A stretch of 64,000 bases of DNA from Actinophytocola sp963840275 (GTDB lineage: Bacteria > Actinomycetota > Actinomycetes > Mycobacteriales > Pseudonocardiaceae). This document shows, one piece after another, positions 51,959 through 60,110 of this stretch. The notes below the pieces were generated by a model. It ran no database searches. It saw only the letters and a list, made by a program, of their open reading frames with translations, and was not told where the DNA came from. The position numbers and the translations under genes are program-made. Where the stretch lies: assembly GCA_963840275.1 (NCBI GenBank), contig CAWIYK010000001.1, positions 620,001-684,000 on the forward strand, read 5' to 3'. Within the stretch, counting starts at the first letter, position 1, and each line of letters opens with the position of its first letter.

Positions 51959-53287
51959 TCACGCCTCGGGTGTCGCCATCCGCTGCGGCGGGAGGCCAGG
52001 GAGGAAACGGCCCGGCTGGCGGAGTTTCGCGCACAGGATCGCCGAGCCGACCGCCAGCGCGCACGCCACCAGCAGCACGGTCACGAAGCCGGCCGACGGC
52101 AGGAGTGCCGCCGCGACGCCGACGCCGAGCACGCCGCCGAACGCCTTCGCGCTGTACACCGCCGCGTGGGTGCGCCGGGCGCCCGCGCTCTGGTCGCCGA
52201 AGTACTCCCGCACCAGCGACGCGAACAGCGGGTAGAACGCGCCGCCGCCGGCGCCGGCGAGCAGTGCCGCGAACACCAGCATCGCGACCGAACCGGTACT
52301 GGCGGCGCTGGCCAGGAACAGCTGGCCGAAGCCGAGGATCGCGAGCACCCACGCGAGGGTGCGGGTGCGGCCGACGCGGTCGGACACCCGGATGGCCAGC
52401 GCGCGACCGGCGCCGTTCGCGGCCAGCAGCACGCCGGTGCCCACCGCGACCAGCACGAGCGCGGCGTCCATGCTGGCGCCGAGCGTGGCGAGGAAGGTGA
52501 TGTCGAACAGCGAGACCGCGCTGGCGCAGAACAGGATGAGGTACATCAGCGGCGCGACGCCGGTGCGCATGGCCTCGCGCGGCGAGTACTGCCGCACGGC
52601 GCTCGCCCGGTCGGCCAGCATCCACTCGCGGGGGTCGACGTGCGGCGGCCACCAGTTGGCCGGCGGGTCGACCATCACGACACCGGCGGCCAGCACCACG
52701 ACGGCGATGACCGCGGCGGTCACGTCGAGCATCGGGCCGACCGGGCCGAGCAGGAACGCCACCGCGAACGGCACCGAGCCGTACGCGAAGGCGCCGGTCG
52801 CCAGGCTGACCTTCGCCGCCTGCCGTTCCGGGTACCACTTCGCCACCGTGGCCGAGCAGGTGGCGTAGACCAGGCCGGCGCCCGTGCCGCTGAGCACCGA
52901 GTAGCCGATCAGGGCGACGAGCTCCGAACCGTGCGCGAGCGAGAGCGGGCCGAGGGGGAGCAGCACGGCCCCGGCGATCATCGCGGTGCGTGGTCCGATG
53001 CGGCCGCGTTCGCGGAGGAACGCGACCGGGAAGCCGGCGCCGGCCTGGAAGACCGTCCAGAGCGCGAGCAGCCAGAAGACGTCGAAGGCGGACCAGCCGC
53101 GCTCGACGAGTGACGGGACGAGCGAGCCGAAGCCGTACTGGAGGATGCCGATCGCGGCCATCGCCGCCCACGGCGCCCAGAGCATCCAGCCTCTCGGCCT
53201 GCCGAGCAGCTTCTCGGCGGTGGGACCGACGTGGAAGCGCCGTCCCAGGAACTCGACCTGCTCGTCCGCCGGCATTGAGGTCCTCAT
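51959..53287 (-). CDS. OFA-family MFS transporter (oxalate/formate antiporter type)
   Basis: A 442-residue carrier with about twelve hydrophobic segments and OFA traits: a long loop VDPPANWWPPHVDPREWM between halves and GTGAGLVYATCSATVAKWYP. OxlT-type members exchange oxalate for formate, though actinobacterial members may use other carboxylates. ATG 53287 follows GGAGGG; the GntR-type site 3 lies 40 bases upstream. It is divergent from sucC and convergent with the orphan receptor gene (stops four bases apart). Confidence 0.85.
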   Translation of the reverse strand: MRTSMPADEQVEFLGRRFHVGPTAEKLLGRPRGWMLWAPWAAMAAIGILQYGFGSLVPSLVERGWSAFDVFWLLALWTVFQAGAGFPVAFLRERGRIGPRTAMIAGAVLLPLGPLSLAHGSELVALIGYSVLSGTGAGLVYATCSATVAKWYPERQAAKVSLATGAFAYGSVPFAVAFLLGPVGPMLDVTAAVIAVVVLAAGVVMVDPPANWWPPHVDPREWMLADRASAVRQYSPREAMRTGVAPLMYLILFCASAVSLFDITFLATLGASMDAALVLVAVGTGVLLAANGAGRALAIRVSDRVGRTRTLAWVLAILGFGQLFLASAASTGSVAMLVFAALLAGAGGGAFYPLFASLVREYFGDQSAGARRTHAAVYSAKAFGGVLGVGVAAALLPSAGFVTVLLVACALAVGSAILCAKLRQPGRFLPGLPPQRMATPEA

Positions 53288-53326
53288 CACGGGCCCTCCT
53301 TCATCCCTTGGCCTGGACAACTGGTT

Positions 53327-53339
53327 CCATACTGCATAC
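53327..53339. promoter_or_regulatory. GntR-type operator, site 3, OFA/sucC divergent promoter
   Basis: CCATACTGCATAC; on the minus strand GTATGCAGTATGG, whose first 12 bases equal those of site 2. It lies between the OFA start (53287) and the sucC start (53394), so it could control the carrier and the sucCD-hyi-glxR-gcl operon together. Confidence 0.7.
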
Positions 53340-53393
53340 AGTCTACAACAATGGTGGCGATGGTCACAGCCCCGAATTACGGAAGGTGGGCGC

Positions 53394-54572
53394 GTGGACC
53401 TGTACGAGTACCAAGCGAAGGACCTGTTCGCTGCGCACGGTGTGCCGGTAGGCCCAGGTCAGCGCGTGGTGTCGGACGCCGGCGCGGCCAGGGACGCCGC
53501 CGCCGAGTTCGGTGTGCCGGTGGTGATCAAGGCGCAGGTCAAGGTCGGTGGGCGCGGCAAGGCGGGCGGGGTCAAGCTCGCCGCCGACGCCGACGAGGCC
53601 TTCACGAAGGCGGGCGACATCCTCGGGCTCGACATCAAGGGACACACCGTGCGGCGCGTGCTCGTCACGCCCGCGTCCGAGATCGCGGAGGAGTACTACT
53701 TCTCGTTTCTGCTCGACCGCACCAACCGCACGTTCCTCGCGATGGCCTCGGCCGAGGGCGGCATGGAGATCGAGGTGCTCGCCGTCGAACGTCCCGAGGC
53801 ACTCGCGAAGGTGCCCGTCGACGTGAACGACGGCGTGGACCTGGCCGCCGCCGAGGAGATCGTCACGGCGGCCAACTTCCCCGCGGAGATCCGGGACGCG
53901 GCCGCCGAAGTGGTCGTCCGGCTGTGGGAGACGTTCGTCGCGGAGGACGCGACGCTGGTCGAGGTGAACCCGCTCGTGCGCGACCCCTCGGACGACATCC
54001 TCGCCCTGGACGGCAAGGTCACGCTCGACGAGAACGCCGGCTTCCGGCACCCCGGGCACGCCGGCCTCGTCGACGCCGAGGCGGAGGACCCACTCGAGGC
54101 GGCGGCGAAGGCCAAGGACCTCAACTACGTCAAGCTCGACGGACAGGTCGGCGTCATCGGGAACGGCGCCGGCCTCGTAATGTCCACTTTGGACGTCGTG
54201 GCGTACGCGGGCGCGGAGCACGACATCCGGCCGGCCAACTTCCTCGACATCGGCGGCGGCGCGTCCGCGCAGGTGATGGCCGACGGGCTGGAGATCATCC
54301 TGTCCGACCCGGACGTGCGGTCGGTGTTCGTCAACGTGTTCGGCGGCATCACCGCGTGCGACGCGGTCGCGAACGGGATCGTGCAGGCGTTCGAGCTGCT
54401 CGGGTCGGTGAGCAAGCCGGTCGTCGTGCGGCTGGACGGCAACAACGCGGCGGAGGGTCGCCGGATCCTCGACGACGCGGCCCTGCCCGGCCTGCGGCGC
54501 CTGGACACCATGGACAGCGCGGCGCGCACGGCCGCCGAGCTTGCCGCTGCGTCGACCCAGAAGGGGGCCTAG
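53394..54572 (+). CDS. sucC: succinate-CoA ligase (ADP-forming) beta subunit or paralogue
   Basis: A 392-residue ATP-grasp subunit with the standard SucC opening DLYEYQAKDLFAAHGVPVG, VVIKAQVKVGGRGKAGGVKL, VEVNPLVRDP and FVNVFGGITACDAVANGIV. GTG 53394 follows GGAAGGTGGG. It heads an operon with sucD and three glyoxylate genes and has a GntR-type site 55 bases upstream. This is an unusual setting for a TCA enzyme, so it may be a pathway-specific copy that supplies succinyl-CoA as CoA donor for oxalate. Confidence 0.88.
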   Translation: MDLYEYQAKDLFAAHGVPVGPGQRVVSDAGAARDAAAEFGVPVVIKAQVKVGGRGKAGGVKLAADADEAFTKAGDILGLDIKGHTVRRVLVTPASEIAEEYYFSFLLDRTNRTFLAMASAEGGMEIEVLAVERPEALAKVPVDVNDGVDLAAAEEIVTAANFPAEIRDAAAEVVVRLWETFVAEDATLVEVNPLVRDPSDDILALDGKVTLDENAGFRHPGHAGLVDAEAEDPLEAAAKAKDLNYVKLDGQVGVIGNGAGLVMSTLDVVAYAGAEHDIRPANFLDIGGGASAQVMADGLEIILSDPDVRSVFVNVFGGITACDAVANGIVQAFELLGSVSKPVVVRLDGNNAAEGRRILDDAALPGLRRLDTMDSAARTAAELAAASTQKGA

Positions 54573-54575
54573 AGC

Positions 54576-55469
54576 ATGGCTATCTTCCTCAACGAGGACA
54601 GCAAGATCATCGTCCAGGGCATGACCGGCGCCGAGGGCCGCAAGCACACCGCGCGGATGCTCGCCGCGGGCACCAACGTCGTCGGCGGCGTGACGCCGGG
54701 CAAGGGCGGCCAGACCGTGGAGATCGGCGGCGAGCTGCTGCCGGTGTTCGACTCGGTCGAGGTCGCCATGGACAACACGGGCGCCGACACCACGGTCGTG
54801 TTCGTGCCGCCGAGGTTCGCGAAGGGCGCGGTCACCGAGGCCGTCGACGCCGGCATCGGGCTCGCGGTCGTGATCACCGAGGGCATCCCGGTGCACGACA
54901 CGGCGTCGTTCTGGGCACACGCGTGCGCGACCGGCAACAAGACCAGGATCGTCGGCCCGAACTGTCCCGGGGTGATCAGCCCCGGCAGGTCGAACGCCGG
55001 CATCATCCCCGCGGACATCACCAGCGCGGGCCGGATCGGGCTCGTGTCCAAGTCGGGAACCCTGACCTACCAACTGATGTACGAGCTGCGCGACATCGGT
55101 TTCTCGACGGCCGTCGGCATCGGCGGCGACCCGATCGTCGGCACCACCCACATCGACGCGCTGGCGGCGTTCGAGGCCGACCCGGAGACCGAGCTGATCG
55201 TGATGATCGGCGAGATCGGCGGCGACGCGGAGGAGCGGGCGGCGGCCTACATCGCCGAGCACGTCTCCAAGCCGGTCGTCGGCTACGTCGCGGGCTTCAC
55301 CGCGCCGGAGGGCAAGACCATGGGCCACGCGGGTGCCATCGTGTCCGGCTCGTCTGGCACCGCTGCCGCGAAGAAGGAAGCTCTGGAGGCGGCCGGCGTA
55401 CGGGTGGGCAAGACTCCGTCGGAAACCGCAGAGCTGGCCAGGGCGAGCCTGGTTCAGACCGTCGCCTAG
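54576..55469 (+). CDS. sucD: succinate-CoA ligase alpha subunit or paralogue
   Basis: A 297-residue CoA-binding subunit, with IVQGMTGAEGRKHTARMLAA, VGPNCPGVISPG and the phospho-His loop TMGHAGAIVSGSSGTAAAKK. It lies three bases after sucC; together they form the heterotetramer. The next gene (hyi) follows after eight bases. Standard TCA function cannot be told from a role in the glyoxylate branch on sequence alone. Confidence 0.9.
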   Translation: MAIFLNEDSKIIVQGMTGAEGRKHTARMLAAGTNVVGGVTPGKGGQTVEIGGELLPVFDSVEVAMDNTGADTTVVFVPPRFAKGAVTEAVDAGIGLAVVITEGIPVHDTASFWAHACATGNKTRIVGPNCPGVISPGRSNAGIIPADITSAGRIGLVSKSGTLTYQLMYELRDIGFSTAVGIGGDPIVGTTHIDALAAFEADPETELIVMIGEIGGDAEERAAAYIAEHVSKPVVGYVAGFTAPEGKTMGHAGAIVSGSSGTAAAKKEALEAAGVRVGKTPSETAELARASLVQTVA

Positions 55470-55477
55470 GAGCTTTC

Positions 55478-56251
55478 GTGCGCTACGACGTCAACCTGTC
55501 CATCCTGTTCACCGAGCTGCCCATGCTGGAGCGGCCGGCCGCGGCGGCGAGCCTCGGGTTCGACGCGGTCGAGCTGTGGTGGCCGTTCGAGAGCCCGGTC
55601 CCCGCCGACGCCGAGCTGGACGCGCTCGCCACGGCGCTCACCGACGCCGGGGTCTCCTTGGTGGGCCTCAACTTCGACGCCGGCCACATGCCGTCGGGGG
55701 AGCGCGGTCTGCTGTCGTCGCGAGCCACGAGCCAGCGGTTCCGCGACAACATCGACGTGACCGTCGGGTTCGCCGAGCGGCTCGGCTGCAAGGTGCTCAA
55801 CGCCTTGTACGGCAACACGGTCGAGGACTCCGATGTGGAGCTGGCGCTGGAGAACCTCGCGCTGGCAACCAAGTCGGCGCAGCGCATCGGCGCCACCGTG
55901 GTGCTGGAGGCGCTCAACTCGTACGAGAACACCCGGTACCCGATCACGTCGACGACCGCCGCGCTCGACGTGATCGACCAGGTGCCGGGCACCGCGTTCC
56001 TCGCGGACTTCTACCACCTGGCGCGGATGGGCGAGGACATCCCCACGCTGATCGAGCGCCACGCGGACCGCTTCGGGCACGTGCAGATCGCAGACGTGCC
56101 GGGTCGCGGCCAACCGGGCACCGGCGAGCTGGACTACGCCCGGATTCTTGGGCTGCTGGCGGACAGCCCGTACGACGGTCCGGTGGGTCTCGAGTACAAG
56201 CCCGTCGGTCCTAGCGCCGAGAGTTTCGGCTGGTTGGAGGCATTGCGGTGA
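55478..56251 (+). CDS. hyi: hydroxypyruvate isomerase
   Basis: A 257-residue TIM-barrel isomerase of the Hyi family: MRYDVNLSILFTELPMLERP, FDAVELWWPF, VLEALNSYENTRYPI, FLADFYHLARMGED and GLEYKPVG. It interconverts hydroxypyruvate and tartronate semialdehyde. GTG 55478 lies eight bases after sucD; the 3' end overlaps glxR by four bases (GTGA). Its presence with gcl and glxR defines the glycerate route of glyoxylate assimilation. Confidence 0.88.
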   Translation: MRYDVNLSILFTELPMLERPAAAASLGFDAVELWWPFESPVPADAELDALATALTDAGVSLVGLNFDAGHMPSGERGLLSSRATSQRFRDNIDVTVGFAERLGCKVLNALYGNTVEDSDVELALENLALATKSAQRIGATVVLEALNSYENTRYPITSTTAALDVIDQVPGTAFLADFYHLARMGEDIPTLIERHADRFGHVQIADVPGRGQPGTGELDYARILGLLADSPYDGPVGLEYKPVGPSAESFGWLEALR

Positions 56252-57135
56252 CCAAGATCGGTTTCATCGGACTCGGCATCATGGGTGGTCCCATGGCGTC
56301 GAACCTGATCGAGGCGGGCTTCGAGGTGCTCGGGTTCGACGTGGTGCCGGCCGCGCTGGGGCGGCTCACGGCCGCCGGCGGCACCGTCGCGGTGAGCGCG
56401 GCCCAGGCGGCGGCCGAGGCCGACGTGGTGATCACCATGCTGCCGAACCACCCGCAGGTGGAGGCGGTCGCGCTCGGTGAGGGCGGCGTCCTGGAGAGCG
56501 CCAAGCCGGGCACGCTCTACCTCGACATGAGCTCGATCCGGCCGGAGACCTCCCGCCGGCTCGCGGTGCTCGGCGGTGAGCGCGGCATCCGGGTGCTGGA
56601 CGCACCGGTGTCGGGTGGCGAGAAGGGCGCGATCGACGGCGTCCTGTCCATCATGGTCGGCGGCAGCGAAGAGGACTTCGCCGCCGCCGCACCGGTTCTC
56701 GCGCCGCTCGGCAAGACGATCGTCCACGTCGGACCGGCGGGCGCCGGGCAGACGGTGAAGGCCGCGAACCAGCTCGTGGTCGGCGGCACCTACGCGCTGG
56801 TGGCCGAGGCCATCGTGCTGCTGGAGGCGTCCGGCCTGGACGCCGGGTTGGGGCTCGACGTGCTCGCAGGCGGTCTCGCGGGCAGCCGGATCCTCGAGCT
56901 GAAGCGGAAGTCCATGGTCGAGCGCCAGTTCGCGCCGGGCTTCCGGATCGACCTGCACCACAAGGACATGGGCATCATCCTGGCCGCCGCGCGGGACGCC
57001 GAGGTGGCGCTCCCGGTCGGCAACCTGGTCGCGGCGCTGATCGCGTCGGCCCGGGCTCAGGGGTACGGGCAGTTGGATCACTCCGCGCTGCTCAAGGTGG
57101 CGGAAAACCTTTCTGGCAAGGGAGCAGCCGAGTGA
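56248..57135 (+). CDS. glxR: 2-hydroxy-3-oxopropionate (tartronate semialdehyde) reductase
   Basis: A 295-residue beta-hydroxyacid dehydrogenase: cofactor motif GFIGLGIMGGPMASNL, substrate loop DAPVSGGEKGA, the catalytic Lys region GAGQTVKAANQLVVGG and the C-terminal HHKDMGIILAAARD. It reduces tartronate semialdehyde to D-glycerate with NAD(P)H. It overlaps both hyi (before) and gcl (after) by four bases. Confidence 0.9.
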   Translation: MTKIGFIGLGIMGGPMASNLIEAGFEVLGFDVVPAALGRLTAAGGTVAVSAAQAAAEADVVITMLPNHPQVEAVALGEGGVLESAKPGTLYLDMSSIRPETSRRLAVLGGERGIRVLDAPVSGGEKGAIDGVLSIMVGGSEEDFAAAAPVLAPLGKTIVHVGPAGAGQTVKAANQLVVGGTYALVAEAIVLLEASGLDAGLGLDVLAGGLAGSRILELKRKSMVERQFAPGFRIDLHHKDMGIILAAARDAEVALPVGNLVAALIASARAQGYGQLDHSALLKVAENLSGKGAAE

Positions 57136-58844
57136 GCACCATTCCCTGCATGGCGGCCGCGGTCGCGGTCATGGAGTCCGAGGGCGTCGACACCGTGTTC
57201 GGCATCCCGGGCGCCGCGATCCTGCCGCTGTACGCGGCGCTGCAACACAGCGGCATCAAGCACATCACCGTGCGGCACGAGGAGGGCGGCACGCACGCGG
57301 CGGACGGCTGGTCCCGAGCCACCGGCAACGTCGGCGTGTGCATCGGCACCTCCGGTCCGGCCGGCACCAACATGATCACCGGCCTGTACACGGCACTCGC
57401 CGACTCCATCCCGATGATCTGCATCACCGGGCAGGCGCAGACGACGAAGCTGCACCAGGAGTCCTTTCAGGCGGTCGACATCGTCGAGATCGCCAAGCCG
57501 GTCACCAAGTGGGCCGTGCAGCTCAAGGAGCCGGGCCAGGCGCCGTGGGTGTTCCGGGAGGCGTTCCGGATCGCGCGGTCCGGCCGGCCGGGCCCGGTCC
57601 TGATCGACCTGCCGATCGACGTGCAGCGCGGGCTGTGCAACTACGACCCGGAGCTGGACGCGCCGTTGCCCGTCGACGTCCCGGAACCGCACCCGTCGCG
57701 GATCCGGGCGGCCGTCGAACTGCTGGCCGGCGCGGAACGGCCCCTGATCCTGGCCGGCGGCGGCGTGATCATCGCGGACGCCGGCGACGAGCTCCGGGAG
57801 CTCGCCGAGGCGCTGAACATCCCGGTGCAGGTCACGTTGATGGGCAAGGGCGCCTTTCCCGAGAACCACGAGCTGTTCGCCGGCATGGCCGGCATCCAGA
57901 CGCAGACCCGGTGGGGCAACCAGTCCTTTCTGGAGAGTGACCTCGTCCTCGCGATCGGCGCGCGGTTCGGCGACCGGCACACCGGCGACCTCGACACCTA
58001 CCGCGGGGAACGCAAGTTCATCCACGTCGACATCGAGCCGACGCAGCTCGGCAAGGTGTTCGAGCCGGACCTCGGCATCGTGGGCCACGCGCGGCCGACG
58101 CTGTCGGCGCTGACGTCGTGTGCCCGCACGCTGTCGGTGTCCCCGCACGGTTCGACGTGGCCGGACCGGGTGTCGGAGCTGCGTACGACGCTGCCGCGGC
58201 GCGACGACTTCGACGACGTGCCGATCAAGCCGCCGCGTGTCTACCGGGAGATCAACGAGTTCTTCGGCGAGGACACCACGTTCGTGACGGCGATCGGGCT
58301 GTACCAGATCTGGTCCGGCCAGTTCCAGCACACGTACCTGCCGCGCCGCTACCTCGTGTGCGGGCAGGCGGGGCCGCTCGGCTGGGAGGTGCCGGCCGCG
58401 ATGGGCGTCAAGTGCGCGTTTCCGGAGCGCGACGTCGTCGCCGTCGTGGGGGACTACTCGTTCCAGTTCCTCATGGAGGAGATCGCGGTCGCCGCGCAGT
58501 ACGAGATCCCGTTCGTGATCGTGATGGTCAACAACGAGTACCTGGGGCTCATCCGTCAGGCGGAGCTGCCCTACGACATGAACTTCGCGGTGGACCTGCA
58601 CTACGGCGAGGGCGGCATCGACCACGTCAAGCTGATGGCGGCGTTCGGCTGCCCGGCGCGCAAGGTCGAGCGGCCGGAGCACATCGCGGACGCGCTGGCG
58701 TGGGCGAGCGCGGAGTCGAAGAAGCGGTCGCTGCCGGTGCTCGTGGAGATCCTCGTCGAGCGCGAGGCCAACGCGGCCATGGGCGCGGCCCTCGACGCGA
58801 TCAAGGAGTTCGAGCCGGCGCCGGAGCTGACGCCGGCGGACTGA
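57132..58844 (+). CDS. gcl: glyoxylate carboligase (tartronate-semialdehyde synthase)
   Basis: A 570-residue ThDP/FAD enzyme matching Gcl in FGIPGAAILPLYAAL, GTSGPAGTNMITGLYTAL, ITGQAQTTKLHQESFQAVDI, GQFQHTYLPRRYLVCGQAGP and AELPYDMNFAVDL. It joins two glyoxylates to tartronate semialdehyde and CO2. Residue 50 is Glu (VRHEEGGTH) where E. coli Gcl has Val51 and lacks the usual catalytic Glu. GTG 57132 overlaps glxR by four bases; it is the last gene of the operon. Confidence 0.9.
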   Translation: MSTIPCMAAAVAVMESEGVDTVFGIPGAAILPLYAALQHSGIKHITVRHEEGGTHAADGWSRATGNVGVCIGTSGPAGTNMITGLYTALADSIPMICITGQAQTTKLHQESFQAVDIVEIAKPVTKWAVQLKEPGQAPWVFREAFRIARSGRPGPVLIDLPIDVQRGLCNYDPELDAPLPVDVPEPHPSRIRAAVELLAGAERPLILAGGGVIIADAGDELRELAEALNIPVQVTLMGKGAFPENHELFAGMAGIQTQTRWGNQSFLESDLVLAIGARFGDRHTGDLDTYRGERKFIHVDIEPTQLGKVFEPDLGIVGHARPTLSALTSCARTLSVSPHGSTWPDRVSELRTTLPRRDDFDDVPIKPPRVYREINEFFGEDTTFVTAIGLYQIWSGQFQHTYLPRRYLVCGQAGPLGWEVPAAMGVKCAFPERDVVAVVGDYSFQFLMEEIAVAAQYEIPFVIVMVNNEYLGLIRQAELPYDMNFAVDLHYGEGGIDHVKLMAAFGCPARKVERPEHIADALAWASAESKKRSLPVLVEILVEREANAAMGAALDAIKEFEPAPELTPAD

Positions 58845-58868
58845 GCGCCCTACTTTCGTCTGGTTGTG

Positions 58869-58904
58869 TGGTCTAGACCTTGCCTCCGGCTGTGGTCTAG
58901 ACCA
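58869..58904. promoter_or_regulatory. two DasR-type (dre) sites before the chitinase-like gene
   Basis: Direct repeats TGGTCTAGACC (58869-58879) and TGGTCTAGACCA (58893-58904), 24 bases apart. They match the dre consensus (core TGGTCTAGACCA) bound by the N-acetylglucosamine-responsive regulator DasR and the known chitinase promoter repeats of streptomycetes. DasR itself is not in the window. Confidence 0.8.
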
Positions 58905-58965
58905 CACTGGTTGCCGTCCTGTTTCGCGTAGGTCGGGGCCCACGCTCAGACGAGGGAGTACGCGC

Positions 58966-59922
58966 ATGCGTAGAAGGTCGATAGTTGCAACGCTGGCGGC
59001 GGTGGCATGCGGTTTCGCGATGCTGCCAAGCGCGTCCGCCGCGCCGGTCGCGGTGTCGCCGGCGGCGCCGTACCTGTTCCTGGGGTGGGGCGACCCGCCC
59101 GCCCCGGCGGACGTCATGGCGGCGACGGGCGTCCGGTCGTTCACGATGGCGTTCGTGCTGTCCGACGGCGGCTGCTCGCCGGCGTGGGACGGCTCGCGGC
59201 CGCTCACAGGCGGTGCGGACGCGTCGGCCATCGAGGCGATCCGGGCGGCGGGCGGGGACATCGTGCCGTCGTTCGGCGGGTGGAGCGGCAACAAGCTGGG
59301 CCCGAACTGCGCGGACTCGGCAGCGCTCGCCGGCGCCTACCAGGAGGTCATCGACGCGTACGGTCTGTCGGCGATCGACATCGACATCGAGAACACGGAC
59401 GAGTTCGAGAACGAGATCGTGCAGGACCGCATCCTGGGCGCGCTCAAGATCGTCAAGCAGAACAACCCGGGGCTGCAGACGATCGTCACCTTCGGCACGT
59501 CGACCACCGGCCCGAACTTCTACGGCAACCGCCTGATCGACCAGGCCGCCGCCCTCGACGCCGGCATCGACATCTTCACCATCATGCCGTTCGACTTCGG
59601 CAGTGCGGACATCTACAACGACACGATCAACGCGTCGGAGGGCCTGAAGACCAAGCTGATGTCGGCTTTCGGCTGGTCGGACGCCGAGGCGTACGGGCAC
59701 ATGGGCATCTCGGGCATGAACGGCCTGTCCGACCAGCAGGAGATGACGTCGGTGGAGACGTGGACCGGCATCCGGGACTGGGCGTCCTCGAAGGGCCTCG
59801 GGCGACTGGCCTTCTGGGCCGTGAACCGGGACCGGCCGTGCGCGGGCGGCGGCGTGGTGTCCAACTGCAGCGGCATCGACCAGCCGGAGTGGGAGTTCAC
59901 TCGGATCACTGCTGGTTTGTGA
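58966..59922 (+). CDS. secreted GH18 chitinase-like protein
   Basis: A 318-residue exported protein: signal peptide MRRRSIVATLAAVACGFAML to SASA, then a GH18-type barrel with SFGGWSG and the catalytic SAIDIDIENTDEF (DxDxE pattern). It has no chitin-binding domain. The two DasR-type sites upstream support a role in chitin or N-acetylglucosamine polymer breakdown. ATG 58966 follows GAGGGAG. Confidence 0.85.
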   Translation: MRRRSIVATLAAVACGFAMLPSASAAPVAVSPAAPYLFLGWGDPPAPADVMAATGVRSFTMAFVLSDGGCSPAWDGSRPLTGGADASAIEAIRAAGGDIVPSFGGWSGNKLGPNCADSAALAGAYQEVIDAYGLSAIDIDIENTDEFENEIVQDRILGALKIVKQNNPGLQTIVTFGTSTTGPNFYGNRLIDQAAALDAGIDIFTIMPFDFGSADIYNDTINASEGLKTKLMSAFGWSDAEAYGHMGISGMNGLSDQQEMTSVETWTGIRDWASSKGLGRLAFWAVNRDRPCAGGGVVSNCSGIDQPEWEFTRITAGL

Positions 59923-59936
59923 GTTTGTCCACTTGG

Positions 59937-59969
59937 GACGGGGTGGCCGGGTGTGCGGGCCACCCCGTC
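59937..59969. terminator. hairpin terminator after the chitinase-like gene
   Basis: Arms GACGGGGTGGCC (59937-59948) and GGCCACCCCGTC (59958-59969), nine-base loop, about 15 bases past the stop. Confidence 0.75.
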
Positions 59970-60110
59970 TCGGGAATAAATCCGCCCAGCAAGGCCCACG
60001 TGCGGCGCCGGTGTGACCTGATCGCGTAGGGGCGAGGCAGGAATGTCGGCTCGATCAGGACAAGGATCGCGCCGCATCATTCTGTGGTGTCGTGAACCTG
60101 ACAGCCACGC

